A stretch of 64,000 nt of DNA from Actinoallomurus liliacearum (GCF_039542035.1 NZ_BAABHJ010000016.1:62001-126000); one strand, 5' to 3'; numbered from the stretch's first letter, positions 43,929 to 53,265 are shown. Numbers and translations: made by a program. The notes: a model not told the origin generated them from the sequence alone.

Positions 43929-44423
43929 GTGGAAGACGGCACTTCGAAGTCCCCCGGTTACTGCGGGGATACCGACGGCGACTACGACGTTCTGCAGTGG
44001 GACACCCGTGAGGACTGCGAGGTCCGGCAGATCCTCGACCGGATCGCCGACAAGTGGTCGCTGCTCGTCATCGCCCTGCTCGATCGGCGCAGCCTGCGCT
44101 TCACCGAGCTCCGGCGCATGATCGACGGCATCAGCCAGCGGATGCTGACCCGCACCCTGCGTCATCTGGAGCGCGACGGCCTGGTGAGCCGCACGGTGCA
44201 TCCGACGGTTCCGCCGCGCGTCGACTACGAGCTGACGCCGCTCGGCGCGACCTTGCACACGACCATTCGCGCGCTGGTCACCTGGACCGAGGACCACCAG
44301 GGTCAGATCGCCGCGGCCCGTGCCGCGTTCGACCGTCGCGCGGCGGCCGAACAGGAGGCGGCGGTGCGGGAGGCCGCCGAGCGGGACGCCATCGCCCGTG
44401 ACGTCCTGCCGGTCCGGCGATGA
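43929..44423 (+). CDS. HxlR-family transcriptional regulator
   Basis: A winged-helix regulator of about 164 residues with CEVRQILDRIADKWSLLVI, RFTELRRMIDGISQRMLTRTL and VDYELTPLGATL. HxlR proteins sense reactive aldehydes, quinones or drugs through a conserved N-terminal Cys (here GYCGDTDG or DCEVRQ). Divergent from the MFS exporter, it most likely represses or activates it. Start is uncertain: GTG 43929 or TTG 43920, neither with a good ribosome site. Confidence 0.9.
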   Translation: MEDGTSKSPGYCGDTDGDYDVLQWDTREDCEVRQILDRIADKWSLLVIALLDRRSLRFTELRRMIDGISQRMLTRTLRHLERDGLVSRTVHPTVPPRVDYELTPLGATLHTTIRALVTWTEDHQGQIAAARAAFDRRAAAEQEAAVREAAERDAIARDVLPVRR

Positions 44424-44546
44424 CGGCCGGGCCGTCGGCATCGACGTTCGAGGGCACGACGCCGGCTTCGCTCACGGTGTCATCGATCACCGGGTCTCGT
44501 CCGTAGACTGGGTGCTTCAGCCCCAGAACGTCGAACGGAGCCGTAC

Positions 44547-45092
44547 GTGGCAGTCAAGCCCATCCGCCTCTTCGGTGACCCGGTCCTGCGGACCCCGGCG
44601 GATCCGGTCAAGGACTTCGACAAGGAGCTCCGGACGTTGGTCAAGGACCTGTCCGACACGATGCTCGACGCGCCGGGCGCGGGGCTGGCCGCGCCCCAGC
44701 TCGGCGTCGGCCTGCGGGTCTTCACCTACTACGTCGACGACCAGCTCGGTCACGTCGTCAACCCCACCCTCGACCTGTCCGAGGAGCAGCAGGACGGCGA
44801 CGAGGGCTGCCTGTCGCTGCCCGGCCTCGCCTTCCCGACCAAGCGCGCCTTCGGCGTCGTGGCCAAGGGCTTCAACATGTACGGCGAGCCGATCGTGCTG
44901 GAGGGCACCGACCTGCTGGCCCGCTGCGTGCAGCACGAGACCGACCACCTGGACGGCATCATCTTCATCGACCGGCTCGACCCGGAGCAGCGCAAGGCCG
45001 CGATGAAGGCGATCCGGGAGGCCGAGTGGTTCGGCGAGCCGAAGCCCATCGTGAAGGACTCCCCGCACCGTACGTTCGGCAAGGCCCTGTGA
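44547..45092 (+). CDS. def: Peptide deformylase
   Basis: A 181-residue metalloenzyme that removes the N-formyl group from nascent proteins. All three motifs are seen: GAGLAAPQ, EGCLSLPG and QHETDHLDG (metal ligands Cys and two His). It is followed 19 bp later by fmt, which adds the formyl group to initiator tRNA. The GTG start follows a GGAG-like site. Confidence 0.97.
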   Translation: MAVKPIRLFGDPVLRTPADPVKDFDKELRTLVKDLSDTMLDAPGAGLAAPQLGVGLRVFTYYVDDQLGHVVNPTLDLSEEQQDGDEGCLSLPGLAFPTKRAFGVVAKGFNMYGEPIVLEGTDLLARCVQHETDHLDGIIFIDRLDPEQRKAAMKAIREAEWFGEPKPIVKDSPHRTFGKAL

Positions 45093-45111
45093 GCGCGGAC
45101 GGAGACCGCTA

Positions 45112-46038
45112 GTGCGCCTGGTATTCGCCGGAACACCGGAGACCGCGGTGCCCGCCCTCGAGGCGCTGCTGGAGTCCCGCCACGAGGTCGTCGCGGTCGT
45201 CACCCGCCCGGACGCGCCCGCGGGGCGCGGGCGCCGGCTCACGCCGAGCCCGGTCGCGCAGCGGGCGGCCGAGGCGGGCGTCGAGGTGCTCAAGCCCGCG
45301 AAGGTGAAGGACCCGGAGTTCCTCGACCGGCTGCGGGACATCGCGCCGGACTGCTGCCCGGTCGTGGCGTACGGCGCGCTGATCCCGCGCTCGGCGCTGG
45401 ACATCCCGCGGCACGGCTGGGTCAACCTGCACTTCTCGCTGCTGCCCGCCTGGCGGGGAGCGGCGCCCGTGCAGCACGCCGTGCTGCACGGCGACGACAT
45501 CACCGGCGCGGCGACGTTCCAGATCGAGGCGGACCTCGACACCGGGCCGGTGTTCGGCGTCGTCACCGAGCCGATCCTGCCCGAGGACACCAGCGGCGAC
45601 CTGCTGGGCCGGCTGGCGGGGACCGGCGCGCACCTGCTCGTCGCGACGATGGACGGCATCGAGGACGGCGCGCTGGAGCCCCGCCCGCAGCCCGTCGACG
45701 GCGTCTCGTACGCCGCCAAGCTGACCCCGGACGACGCCCGTGTCGACTGGTCCAAGCCCGCCCTGCACGTCGACCGGCTGCTGCGCGCCTGCACGCCCGC
45801 GCCCGGAGGCTGGACGACCTTCCGCGGCGAGCGGCTCAAGCTGGGCCCGGTGCGGCCCGCCCCGGACGCGGAGCCGCTCGCGCCCGGCCGGCTGCGGGTC
45901 ACCAAGCGTGAGGTCCTCGCCGGGACCGGCACCCACCCGGTGCTGCTCGGGCAGGTCCAGCCGCAGGGCAAACAGCGCATGGACGCGGCCGCCTGGGCGC
46001 GCGGCGTCCACCCGACCGACGAGGACGAGCTGACCTGA
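45112..46038 (+). CDS. fmt: Methionyl-tRNA formyltransferase
   Basis: A 308-residue enzyme with MRLVFAGTPETAVPALEALL, the folate-site VNLHFSLLPAWRGAAPVQ, and FQIEADLDTGPV. It formylates Met-tRNA(fMet) using 10-formyl-THF. The GTG start lies 19 bp after def. Its stop overlaps the next gene by one base. The C-terminal anticodon-arm domain is present. Confidence 0.96.
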   Translation: MRLVFAGTPETAVPALEALLESRHEVVAVVTRPDAPAGRGRRLTPSPVAQRAAEAGVEVLKPAKVKDPEFLDRLRDIAPDCCPVVAYGALIPRSALDIPRHGWVNLHFSLLPAWRGAAPVQHAVLHGDDITGAATFQIEADLDTGPVFGVVTEPILPEDTSGDLLGRLAGTGAHLLVATMDGIEDGALEPRPQPVDGVSYAAKLTPDDARVDWSKPALHVDRLLRACTPAPGGWTTFRGERLKLGPVRPAPDAEPLAPGRLRVTKREVLAGTGTHPVLLGQVQPQGKQRMDAAAWARGVHPTDEDELT

Positions 46039-47423
46039 TGCCTCCCCGGCAACCCCGTCGCACGCCCGGCCAGGGCGGCCGGCCCAACCGTCCTGCGCAG
46101 CGGCGCCGCCCGCGCGACCCCGTGCGCCGCACCGCGTTCGACGTGCTGCAGGCCGTGGACGAGCGCGACGCCTACGCCAACCTGCTGCTGCCGTCCCTGC
46201 TGCGCGAGCGCGGCCTGACCGGCCGGGACGCCGCGCTGGCGACCGAGCTGACCTACGGCACGCTGCGGGGGCGCGGCACGTACGACGCGGTGCTCGACGT
46301 GTGCAGCGACCGGCCGGTGGCCAAGGTCGACCGGCCGCTGCTGAACGTCCTGCGGCTCGGCGTCCACCAGTTGCTGCGCACCCGCATCCCCGCGCACGCC
46401 GCCGTCGGAACGACCGTCGACCTGGCCCGTTCGGTGGCCGGTCCCGGCCAGGCCAAGTTCGCCAACGCGGTGCTGCGCAAGGTCTCCGCCCGCGACCTCG
46501 ACACGTGGCTGGGGATCGTGGCGCCCGAGGACGAGACCGGGCGGCTCGCGGTCATGCACAGCCATCCGCGCTGGATCGTCAACGCGCTGCGCGACGCGGC
46601 CGGACCGGCGGAGGTCGAGGCGCTGCTGGCCGCCGACAACGAACGTCCCCGCGTCACCCTCGTGGCCCGCCCGGGCCGCGCGGTCGTCGCCGAGCTCGGC
46701 GGCGAGCCCGCCGCGTACTCCCCGTACGCCGCCTACCTCCCCGAAGGGGATCCCGGCTCCATCCCCGCGGTCGCCGAGGGCCGCGCCGCGGTCCAGGACG
46801 AGGCCAGCCAGCTCGTCGCCCTGGCCCTCGCCCGCGTCGCGATCGAGGGCCCGGACCGCCGCTGGCTCGACCTGTGCGCCGGACCGGGCGGCAAGGCCGG
46901 TCTGCTGTCGGGGCTGGCGGGGGAGCGCGGCGCGCACCTGCTCGCCTGCGACGTTCAGCCGCACCGCGCCCGGCTCGTCGCGAAGAGCGTCGACGCGGCG
47001 GGCGAGGTGGCGGTCGTGGACGGCACCCGGCCCGCCTGGCGGCCCGGTTCGTTCGACCGGGCGCTGGTCGACGCGCCGTGCACCGGCCTGGGCGCGCTGC
47101 GCCGCCGCCCGGAGGCCCGCTGGCGGCGTAGCCCGGAGGCGGTGGCCGAGCTCGGCCCGCTGCAGCGGCGGCTGCTCGCGTCGGCGCTGGAGTCCGTACG
47201 GCCCGGCGGCGTGGTCGCGTACGTCACCTGCTCGCCGCACCTGGCCGAGACCAGGGTCGTCGTCGACGACGTCCTGCGCGGCCGGGACGACGTGGAGCGG
47301 CTGGACGCGCCCGCGCACCTCAAGGAGGTGTCCGGCCTGGGCGACGGCCCGTACGCCCAGTTCTGGCCGCACCGGCACGGCACCGACGCGATGTTCCTCG
47401 CCCTCCTGCGCCGCCGCCCCTGA
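46038..47423 (+). CDS. rsmB: 16S rRNA m5C967 methyltransferase
   Basis: A 461-residue protein with an N-terminal NusB-like RNA-binding domain (about 25-170) and a C-terminal Rossmann methyltransferase. SAM site LDLCAGPGGKAGLLS, motif IV VDAPCTGLGALRRRPEARW with the catalytic Cys pair completed by YVTCSPHLAET. The def-fmt-rsmB order is conserved in actinobacteria. ATG 46038 overlaps the fmt stop. Confidence 0.95.
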   Translation: MPPRQPRRTPGQGGRPNRPAQRRRPRDPVRRTAFDVLQAVDERDAYANLLLPSLLRERGLTGRDAALATELTYGTLRGRGTYDAVLDVCSDRPVAKVDRPLLNVLRLGVHQLLRTRIPAHAAVGTTVDLARSVAGPGQAKFANAVLRKVSARDLDTWLGIVAPEDETGRLAVMHSHPRWIVNALRDAAGPAEVEALLAADNERPRVTLVARPGRAVVAELGGEPAAYSPYAAYLPEGDPGSIPAVAEGRAAVQDEASQLVALALARVAIEGPDRRWLDLCAGPGGKAGLLSGLAGERGAHLLACDVQPHRARLVAKSVDAAGEVAVVDGTRPAWRPGSFDRALVDAPCTGLGALRRRPEARWRRSPEAVAELGPLQRRLLASALESVRPGGVVAYVTCSPHLAETRVVVDDVLRGRDDVERLDAPAHLKEVSGLGDGPYAQFWPHRHGTDAMFLALLRRRP

Positions 47424-47574
47424 CGGGCCGGGCGGTGCCCGACCGTCCTGAGTCGCCGGTGGCCTCCAGGGCGGCGGTCGACCGCCCTCAGTCGCCGTCG
47501 GCGGTCTCCCTGATCCGTTGCCGCGCGTGGGAGGGGTCGCCGGGGCGCGTGGACCCGGCGACCCTGAGCGGGGC

Positions 47575-48858
47575 TCAGACGGACGCGGGGACCGCCTCGC
47601 GGACGCGGGCGGTCAGCTCCGTCAGCACTTCGGTGGCACGGTCCAGGGCGGCCGCGATCCAGGGCAGGGTGAGCGGGTCGGGCGCGGCGAGAGCGGCGTC
47701 GCGCTGTTCGGGAGTGTCGCCGTACAGCAGGCTGCTCGCCACCCGGAGCCGCAAGGCCTCGGGCGGGTCGCCGAACGCGCTGCCGGGCAGCACGCCGACG
47801 CCGTGCTCCTCGAGGAGGAGGTCCGCCAGGTCGGCGGAGGTCTCGATCCCGAACCGCTCGCGCAGGTGGTCGCCGACCGGCCCGGCGAACTCCGGATAGG
47901 AGTAGAACCCGCCCTGCGGGGCAACCACGCGCGCTCCGGCCTCGGCGAACCGCTCCGCCATCGCGGTCGCCACGGCCGCGTGCAGGCGGCGGCTCGCCGT
48001 GACCCGGTCGGCGATCTCGGCCGGCTCGCCGAAGGCGTAGGCCGCCGCCTCCTGGACGGGGCCGGACGCGCTCGACCAGATCTCGCTGGCCACCCCGGCG
48101 AGCCGGTCGCGCAGGCCGCGCAGTTCCTCGGGCAGCCGGGCCACGCCGATCCGCCAGCCCCCGAGCGCCAGGCTCTTGCTCAGCGCCGTGGTCGTCACCG
48201 TGCGCTCCGGCGCGAACCGCGCCGGCGACGGGAAGTCGGCGCGCTGGTCGAACACCAGGTCCCGGTAGATCTCGTCGGCGATGATCACGAGGTCCAGCTC
48301 GCGGGCGACCTCGCAGAGCCGGCGGACGGTGTCCTCCGGGGCGAGTGTGCCCGTCGGGTTGTCGGGGAGCGTGAGAACGACGCTGCGGACGGCGTGACCG
48401 GCGGCCCTCGCCCGGGACACCGCGCCGGTCAGGAGCTCGGGGTCGGGAACGCCTCCCTTGCCGGGGCGGGTGGGGACGAAGATCGGCTCGGCGCCCATCA
48501 GGCGGGTCTGGGCGGCGTAGCTGACCCAGCTCGGCTGGGGGACGACGACGCTTCCGCCGATCGCCAGCAGGAGGGCGTACAAGAGGGGCTTGCTGCCGGG
48601 TCCGGCCACGACGAGGTCCGGATCGGCGGGCAGCCCCCGGCGGCGCCAGTACCCCGCGGCGGCGTCCCGCAGGGTGGCGCTGCCCGCGACGGGGCCGTAG
48701 GCGCCGCGCCCGGCCGCCGCGCCGAGCCGGCGTTCGAGCCCGGGGTGGACGTTCAGCCCGGCCTCCCCGAAGGCCAGGGGAAGAACTGGCAGACCGGCCC
48801 GTCGGCGGTGGTCGAGCGCTTCGTTGGCGGCGAGAGTCGCGGAGATTGCGACTGACAT
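47575..48858 (-). CDS. Class I/II PLP-dependent aminotransferase
   Basis: A 427-residue fold-type I enzyme with the PLP Lys in TTALSKSLALGGWRIG, the LPDNPTGTLAPED loop and IIADEIYRDLVF. Substrate not determined: sequence is nearest to broad-range aspartate/aromatic-type transferases. ATG 48858 follows GGAG at 8 nt; an upstream TTG is unlikely. Divergent from a LysR-type gene, which may regulate it. Confidence 0.9.
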   Translation of the reverse strand: MSVAISATLAANEALDHRRRAGLPVLPLAFGEAGLNVHPGLERRLGAAAGRGAYGPVAGSATLRDAAAGYWRRRGLPADPDLVVAGPGSKPLLYALLLAIGGSVVVPQPSWVSYAAQTRLMGAEPIFVPTRPGKGGVPDPELLTGAVSRARAAGHAVRSVVLTLPDNPTGTLAPEDTVRRLCEVARELDLVIIADEIYRDLVFDQRADFPSPARFAPERTVTTTALSKSLALGGWRIGVARLPEELRGLRDRLAGVASEIWSSASGPVQEAAAYAFGEPAEIADRVTASRRLHAAVATAMAERFAEAGARVVAPQGGFYSYPEFAGPVGDHLRERFGIETSADLADLLLEEHGVGVLPGSAFGDPPEALRLRVASSLLYGDTPEQRDAALAAPDPLTLPWIAAALDRATEVLTELTARVREAVPASV

Positions 48859-48971
48859 ATCGGACGACTCCAAGGGAGCATTTGGACGGAAAAGTGGTCG
48901 TGCGCGGCGCCGTGCCCCTCAATCGTTCAGCTTTCCAGTGCATCACCACAAGCGAGGCTTTCCGCTGGTCT

Positions 48972-48990
48972 GCATAAGATGCGCTTATGC
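48972..48990. promoter_or_regulatory. Palindrome overlapping the LysR start codon
   Basis: GCATAAG and CTTATGC form a perfect inverted repeat with a five-base spacer. The start codon at 48987 lies inside the right arm. The spacing resembles the T-N11-A architecture of LysR boxes. Such placement would allow autorepression of the regulator, possibly with a leaderless transcript. Confidence 0.5.
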
Positions 48991-49919
48991 TGGACGTCCG
49001 GCGGCTCCGCCTGCTACGCGAGTTCGCCGAGCGCGGCAGCATCGCGGCCACCGCGAAGGCGCTGGGCTACACCGCGTCGGCCGTGTCACAGCAACTCGCC
49101 GTGCTCGAGCGGGAGGTCGGCGCGACGCTCCTCGACCGCACCGCGCGCAGCGCCGAGCTGACCGATGCCGGCCGACGGCTCGTCCGGCACGCCGAGCGCA
49201 TCCTCCGGATGATCGAGTTCGCCGAGGCCGACATGGCCGAGCCCGAGCCCTCGGGGCACGTGGTCCTCACCGCGTTCCCGACCGCGGCCGTGGCGTTCGC
49301 GCCGGCGCTGGCGCACGGTCTGCGCCGGCATTCGGGCCTGACGTTCCAGCTCCGCCAGAGCGCCGGCGACGGCCTGCCGCAGGTGCGCTCCGGCGAGGTC
49401 GACGTCGCGCTGATCGACGACTGGACGGGCCGCCTGCCGACGCGCGGGGGCGGCAGCCTGCGGTTCACGCTCCTCATGCACGACCCGGTCGTCCTGGTCG
49501 TGCCGTCCGACCACTGGGCGGCCGACCCGGACGTCCGGCTAGACCTGCGGCGTCTCCGGGAGGAGCCGTGGATGGCGGCGCCGCCCGGCGAACCGTCGCG
49601 CGAGGCGTTCGACCGGCTCCTCACGGACGTCGGCGGCGCCCCGTCGATGCCGTGGGAGTTCGAGGGCCTCGGCACGATCCTCGGCCTCGTCGCCCGGGGC
49701 GTCGGCGTCGCCGCCATCCCCAGCCTCGCCCTCACTTTGGGCGTGCCGGGCATCGCGGTGCGCAGCCTGCCCCGGGCGATGACCCGCTACGTGTACGCCG
49801 TCGTGCGGACCGCGAGCGTGCGCCGCCCGTCCGTCGCGGTCACCGTCGAGGCCTTGAAGTCCGCCGCCGCCGACCTCGACGCCCGCCGCCCCGGCGCCCG
49901 CGCTCCCGAGGACGGGTGA
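48987..49919 (+). CDS. LysR-family transcriptional regulator
   Basis: A 310-residue LysR protein. Helix-turn-helix: MLDVRRLRLLREFAERGSIA, ALGYTASAVSQQLAVLEREV. The C-terminal periplasmic-binding-protein-like sensor begins near GHVVLTAFPTA. It is divergent from the aminotransferase gene, its likely target. Its own start overlaps a palindrome. The gene's last codons are within a 51-bp tandem duplication. Confidence 0.93.
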   Translation: MLDVRRLRLLREFAERGSIAATAKALGYTASAVSQQLAVLEREVGATLLDRTARSAELTDAGRRLVRHAERILRMIEFAEADMAEPEPSGHVVLTAFPTAAVAFAPALAHGLRRHSGLTFQLRQSAGDGLPQVRSGEVDVALIDDWTGRLPTRGGGSLRFTLLMHDPVVLVVPSDHWAADPDVRLDLRRLREEPWMAAPPGEPSREAFDRLLTDVGGAPSMPWEFEGLGTILGLVARGVGVAAIPSLALTLGVPGIAVRSLPRAMTRYVYAVVRTASVRRPSVAVTVEALKSAAADLDARRPGARAPEDG

Positions 49920-49994
49920 GCGACGGCCGCCGGCGTGAACCGCGCCGCCCGCGCTCCCGAGGACGGATGAGCGACGGTCACCGGCGTGAACCGC
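49893..49994. repeat. 51-bp tandem duplication at the LysR stop codon
   Basis: Two copies (49893-49943 and 49944-49994) share all but three or so bases, including GCTCCCGAGGACGG and GCGTGAACCGCGCC. The first copy contains the LysR stop codon. A short part of a third copy follows at 49995. The duplication is probably recent slippage; the copies lie between LysR and rpe and could affect the spacing of their transcripts. Confidence 0.8.
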
Positions 49995-50043
49995 GCCGCC
50001 CGCGGTCGGCGCGCGGACCGCCGTCTTTAAACTTGACGGCATC

Positions 50044-50709
50044 ATGGCCGTGCAAATCGCTCCCAGCATCCTGTCCGCCGACTTCGCCCGCCTCGCCGAC
50101 GAGGTCACGGCGGTGTCCAACGCCGACTGGATCCACGTCGACGTGATGGACAACCACTTCGTTCCCAACCTGACGCTCGGGCTGCCGGTCGTCGAGTCGC
50201 TGCTCAAGGTCACGCCCCTGCCGCTGGACTGCCACCTCATGATCGAGGACCCGGACCGGTGGGCGCCGGGCTACGCCGAGGCCGGCGCGGGCAGCGTGAC
50301 CATCCACGCGGAGGCCGCGAGCGCCCCGATCCGCACGCTGCGGGCGATCCGTTCGGCGGGCGCCCGCGCGGGTCTCGCCCTGAACCCGGGCACCGCCGTC
50401 GAGTCGTACGCCGACCTGCTCCCCGAGATCGACATGATGCTCATGATGACGGTCGAGCCGGGCTTCGGCGGGCAGTCGTTCCTCGACATGGTGCTGCCGA
50501 AGGTGCGCCGCGCCCGTGACCTGATCAAGGGCCGGGACCTCGACGTCTGGCTGCAGGTCGACGGCGGCGTGGGCGCCGAGACGATCGAGCGCTGCGCCGA
50601 GGCGGGCGCGGACGTCTTCGTGGCGGGGTCGGCGGTCTACTCCGCCGACGACCCCGCCGAGGCCGTCCGCTCCCTGCGCGAGCGGGCGAGCGGCGCGTAC
50701 GCCCCCTGA
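50044..50709 (+). CDS. rpe: Ribulose-5-phosphate 3-epimerase
   Basis: A 221-residue TIM barrel with IAPSILSADFARLADEV, WIHVDVMDNHFVPNLTLG, DCHLMIEDPDRW, VEPGFGGQSF and LQVDGGVG. It interconverts ribulose 5-phosphate and xylulose 5-phosphate; ribulose 5-phosphate is also a substrate for the downstream riboflavin gene ribBA. It is convergent with the MBL-fold gene, whose end is one base away. Confidence 0.96.
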   Translation: MAVQIAPSILSADFARLADEVTAVSNADWIHVDVMDNHFVPNLTLGLPVVESLLKVTPLPLDCHLMIEDPDRWAPGYAEAGAGSVTIHAEAASAPIRTLRAIRSAGARAGLALNPGTAVESYADLLPEIDMMLMMTVEPGFGGQSFLDMVLPKVRRARDLIKGRDLDVWLQVDGGVGAETIERCAEAGADVFVAGSAVYSADDPAEAVRSLRERASGAYAP

Positions 50710-50710
50710 C

Positions 50711-51736
50711 TCACGGCGTCTCGTAGATCGTCACGCCGTCGCCGTCCGCGCGGCCGCGCAGCCGGCCCTGGGTGACGAGCACCTCCAGGTGCGCCTGGGT
50801 CTCGGTCGTGGCCAGCATCTGGTTGAACAGGTCCAGATCGTCGAAGGCGCGGCCACGCCGGGTCCAGGTGAGCGCGCGCGCCGTCTCGTACGCCGTGCCG
50901 GAGCCGGCGGTGACCGCGGCCTCGCTCGCGTCGAGGCGCTCGGCGTGGTGCTCCAGCAGGGCGTCGACGCGGGCGTGCACGCTGTCGGTGACCGGCCCGT
51001 GGGCGGGCAGGAGCCGCAGGTCGGGCATCTCCCGGACGATCCGGAGGGAGTCGAGGTACGCCCCGAGCGGGGACGTGTCCGGCGCGCTCTCGAAGCCGAT
51101 GGACGGCGTGATGTGCGGCAGGACGTGGTCCCCGGCGAACATCAGCCCGGCGTCGAGGTCGGCGAAGACGAGGTGCCCCCGCGTGTGGCCCGGCGTGGGG
51201 ACGGCGAGGAGCTCGCGTTCGCCGAGCGGCACCGCGGTGCGGCCGTCGATCCAGTCGTCGGGCATCTCCCAGTCGAGCCGGTCCTGACCGCCCTCCTTCC
51301 AGGCGGCCTTCAGCCGCTCCACGAGCGGGCCCGCGCCGCAGGCGAGGAGCCGAGCGAGCTGCGGGGAGTCCTCCCGGCGCACCGGCCGGGTGAGGAGTTC
51401 GAGCGTGGGCCGCTCGCCGATGCCGAGGCTGACCCGCGTGCCGAACTCCCGGCGGACCGCGACCGCCTGCGTGTAGTGGTCGCGGTGGACGTGGGTGACG
51501 AGGAACCGGGTGATGTCCCCGAGGCCGTGGCCGAGCTCCTTCAGCGCCGCCTCCAGCTGCCGCCGGGACTCCTCCAGCGCCCAGCCGCCGTCGATCAGCA
51601 CCAGGCCGTCCTCGCCGGTGATGGCGTAGACGTTGACGGCGCGCAGGCCGTCGCTCGGGAGCGGTAGCGGGATGCGGTGCACACCCGGCGCGACCTGGAA
51701 CGCTCCAGGCTCGATCCACTCCGTCCGCTGCGTCAT
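50711..51736 (-). CDS. MBL-fold metallo-hydrolase
   Basis: A 341-residue metallo-beta-lactamase-fold protein with the metal site LVTHVHRDHYTQ, PTPGHTRGHLVF, and FAGDHVLPH, plus a C-terminal winged-helix-like tail as in the lactonase/LACTB2-type group. Substrate unknown. The ATG follows GAGGGCGGG. Divergent from the riboflavin operon, whose riboswitch begins about 190 bp away. Confidence 0.87.
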   Translation of the reverse strand: MTQRTEWIEPGAFQVAPGVHRIPLPLPSDGLRAVNVYAITGEDGLVLIDGGWALEESRRQLEAALKELGHGLGDITRFLVTHVHRDHYTQAVAVRREFGTRVSLGIGERPTLELLTRPVRREDSPQLARLLACGAGPLVERLKAAWKEGGQDRLDWEMPDDWIDGRTAVPLGERELLAVPTPGHTRGHLVFADLDAGLMFAGDHVLPHITPSIGFESAPDTSPLGAYLDSLRIVREMPDLRLLPAHGPVTDSVHARVDALLEHHAERLDASEAAVTAGSGTAYETARALTWTRRGRAFDDLDLFNQMLATTETQAHLEVLVTQGRLRGRADGDGVTIYETP

Positions 51737-51926
51737 CGGCCCGCCCTCATCTCTCCAACCAGAACGACATTCGACCTATATGGAACCAGAGGCGCGAGAA
51801 GCGTTCGCGCGCCGACCCTGGTCGCGCTACCAAGCGAGCGCTTGCTTGTCCAGATGTGGACGCGTGTGCATCCTCACATGTGGCACGGAATGCCCGGCAT
51901 GGCACACTGGTTGTGAGTCAGTGAAA

Positions 51927-52054
51927 GCGTGCTCCGGGGTCGGTGAAAGTCCGAACCGGCGGTGACAGTCCGCGACCCGGCCGAAACCATCGGCCGGTTG
52001 ACCCGGTGGAACTCCGGGACCGACGGTTAAAGTCCGGATGGGAGGCAGCACGCG
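51927..52054 (+). promoter_or_regulatory. FMN riboswitch (RFN element)
   Basis: The region carries the RFN signature: GCTCCGGGGTCGGTGAAAGT with CCGAACCGGCGGTGACAGTC, a conserved CCGACGGTTAAAGTCCGGAT and the closing GGGAGGCAGCACGC. It stands 69 bp upstream of the ribD start. Binding of FMN would shut the ribDEM-BA-H operon. The switch type (transcriptional or translational) is not certain; translational control is the commoner form in actinobacteria. Confidence 0.95.
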
Positions 52055-52122
52055 GCCGTGTCCTTCGGGGCATGGCCCCTGCGGCCTTGCCGCGCACCCG
52101 GAGCCTGATCAGGGAGGCCCGG

Positions 52123-53265
52123 GTGTTCGTTGATCCCGCGCAGGAGCGCGCGATGCGCCGGGCGCTGGCGCTCGCCGCCCGCGCCCGCGGTGAGACCAGC
52201 CCGAATCCCGTCGTCGGCTGCGTCGTCCTCGACGCCGCCGGACAGGTCGCGGGCGAGGGGTACCACGCCTACGCCGGCGGCCCGCACGCCGAGGTCGTCG
52301 CGCTCCGGGAGGCCGCCGGCCGCGCCGAGGGCGGCACCCTCCTCGTCACCCTCGAACCCTGCGATCACCAGGGCCGTACCGGCCCGTGCACCGAGGCCGT
52401 CATCGAGGCCGGTGTCCGGCGCGTCGTGTACGCGGTCGCCGACCCCCACCCCGTCGCGGGCGGCGGCGCCCGCCGGCTCGCCGAGGCGGGCGTCGAGGTG
52501 GAGGAGGGGCTGCTCGCCGCCGAGGCCGAACGGGTCAACGCCGAATGGCTCACCTGCACCCGGCTGGGCCGGCCGCACGTGACCTGGAAGTTCGCCGCCA
52601 CGCTCGACGGCCGGTCGGCCGCCGCCGACGGCAGCAGCCAGTGGATCACCGGCCCCGAGGCCCGGCACGACGTCCACGAGCTCCGCGCGCGCTGCGACGC
52701 GATCGTCGCCGGCTCCGGCACGGTGCTCGCCGACGATCCCCGGCTCACCGTGCGCGGGGTCCACCGGCACGATCACCGGCTCACCCCGCGCCGGCCGCTG
52801 CGCGTCGTCGCCGACACCCGGGCGCGCACGCCGTTGACCAGCCGGGTCCTGGATGACGAGGCCCCGACCCTGATCGCCGTGGCCGAGGACACCGACGCCA
52901 CCGCGCTGGAGGGCCGCGTCGCCGTCGTACGCCTGCCGCGCGACGACGGCGGCCTCGACCTGACCGCCCTGCTCGCCGAGCTGCGCGAGCGGCAGATCGT
53001 CTCCGTCCTCCTCGAAGGCGGCCCCACTCTCGCCGGCTCGTTCGTGGCCGCCGGCCTGGTCGACCGGGTCGTCGCCTACCTCGCCCCCCGGCTGCTCGGC
53101 GCGGGCCCGGCCGCCCTCGGCGACGCCGGTGTCGCCACGCTCGCCGCGGCCCACCACCTGGAGATCGACGACGTCACCCGGATCGGCACGGACCTGCGGA
53201 TCACCGCGGTCAGGCCGGCCGTCGAAACCCCCACCCGGCCGGTAGCGGCCCGAAGGGAGACCTGA
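52123..53265 (+). CDS. ribD: Riboflavin biosynthesis deaminase/reductase
   Basis: A 380-residue bifunctional enzyme. The N-terminal deaminase has the zinc-site AGGPHAEVVAL and LEPCDHQGRTGPCTEAVI; the C-terminal reductase (dihydrofolate reductase-like) begins at VTWKFAATLDGRSAAADG and includes LLEGGPTLAG. It performs the second and third steps from GTP to riboflavin. GTG 52123 is preferred since AGGGAGG stands five bases before it; an upstream ATG exists in the leader. It is first in the FMN-controlled operon and its stop adjoins ribE. Confidence 0.95.
   Translation: MFVDPAQERAMRRALALAARARGETSPNPVVGCVVLDAAGQVAGEGYHAYAGGPHAEVVALREAAGRAEGGTLLVTLEPCDHQGRTGPCTEAVIEAGVRRVVYAVADPHPVAGGGARRLAEAGVEVEEGLLAAEAERVNAEWLTCTRLGRPHVTWKFAATLDGRSAAADGSSQWITGPEARHDVHELRARCDAIVAGSGTVLADDPRLTVRGVHRHDHRLTPRRPLRVVADTRARTPLTSRVLDDEAPTLIAVAEDTDATALEGRVAVVRLPRDDGGLDLTALLAELRERQIVSVLLEGGPTLAGSFVAAGLVDRVVAYLAPRLLGAGPAALGDAGVATLAAAHHLEIDDVTRIGTDLRITAVRPAVETPTRPVAARRET

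Noticed and set aside
47473..47486. GGCGGTCGACCGCC palindrome between rsmB and the aminotransferase
   Set aside because: Lies between convergent genes and is most likely part of loose GC-rich hairpins; no specific role could be supported.
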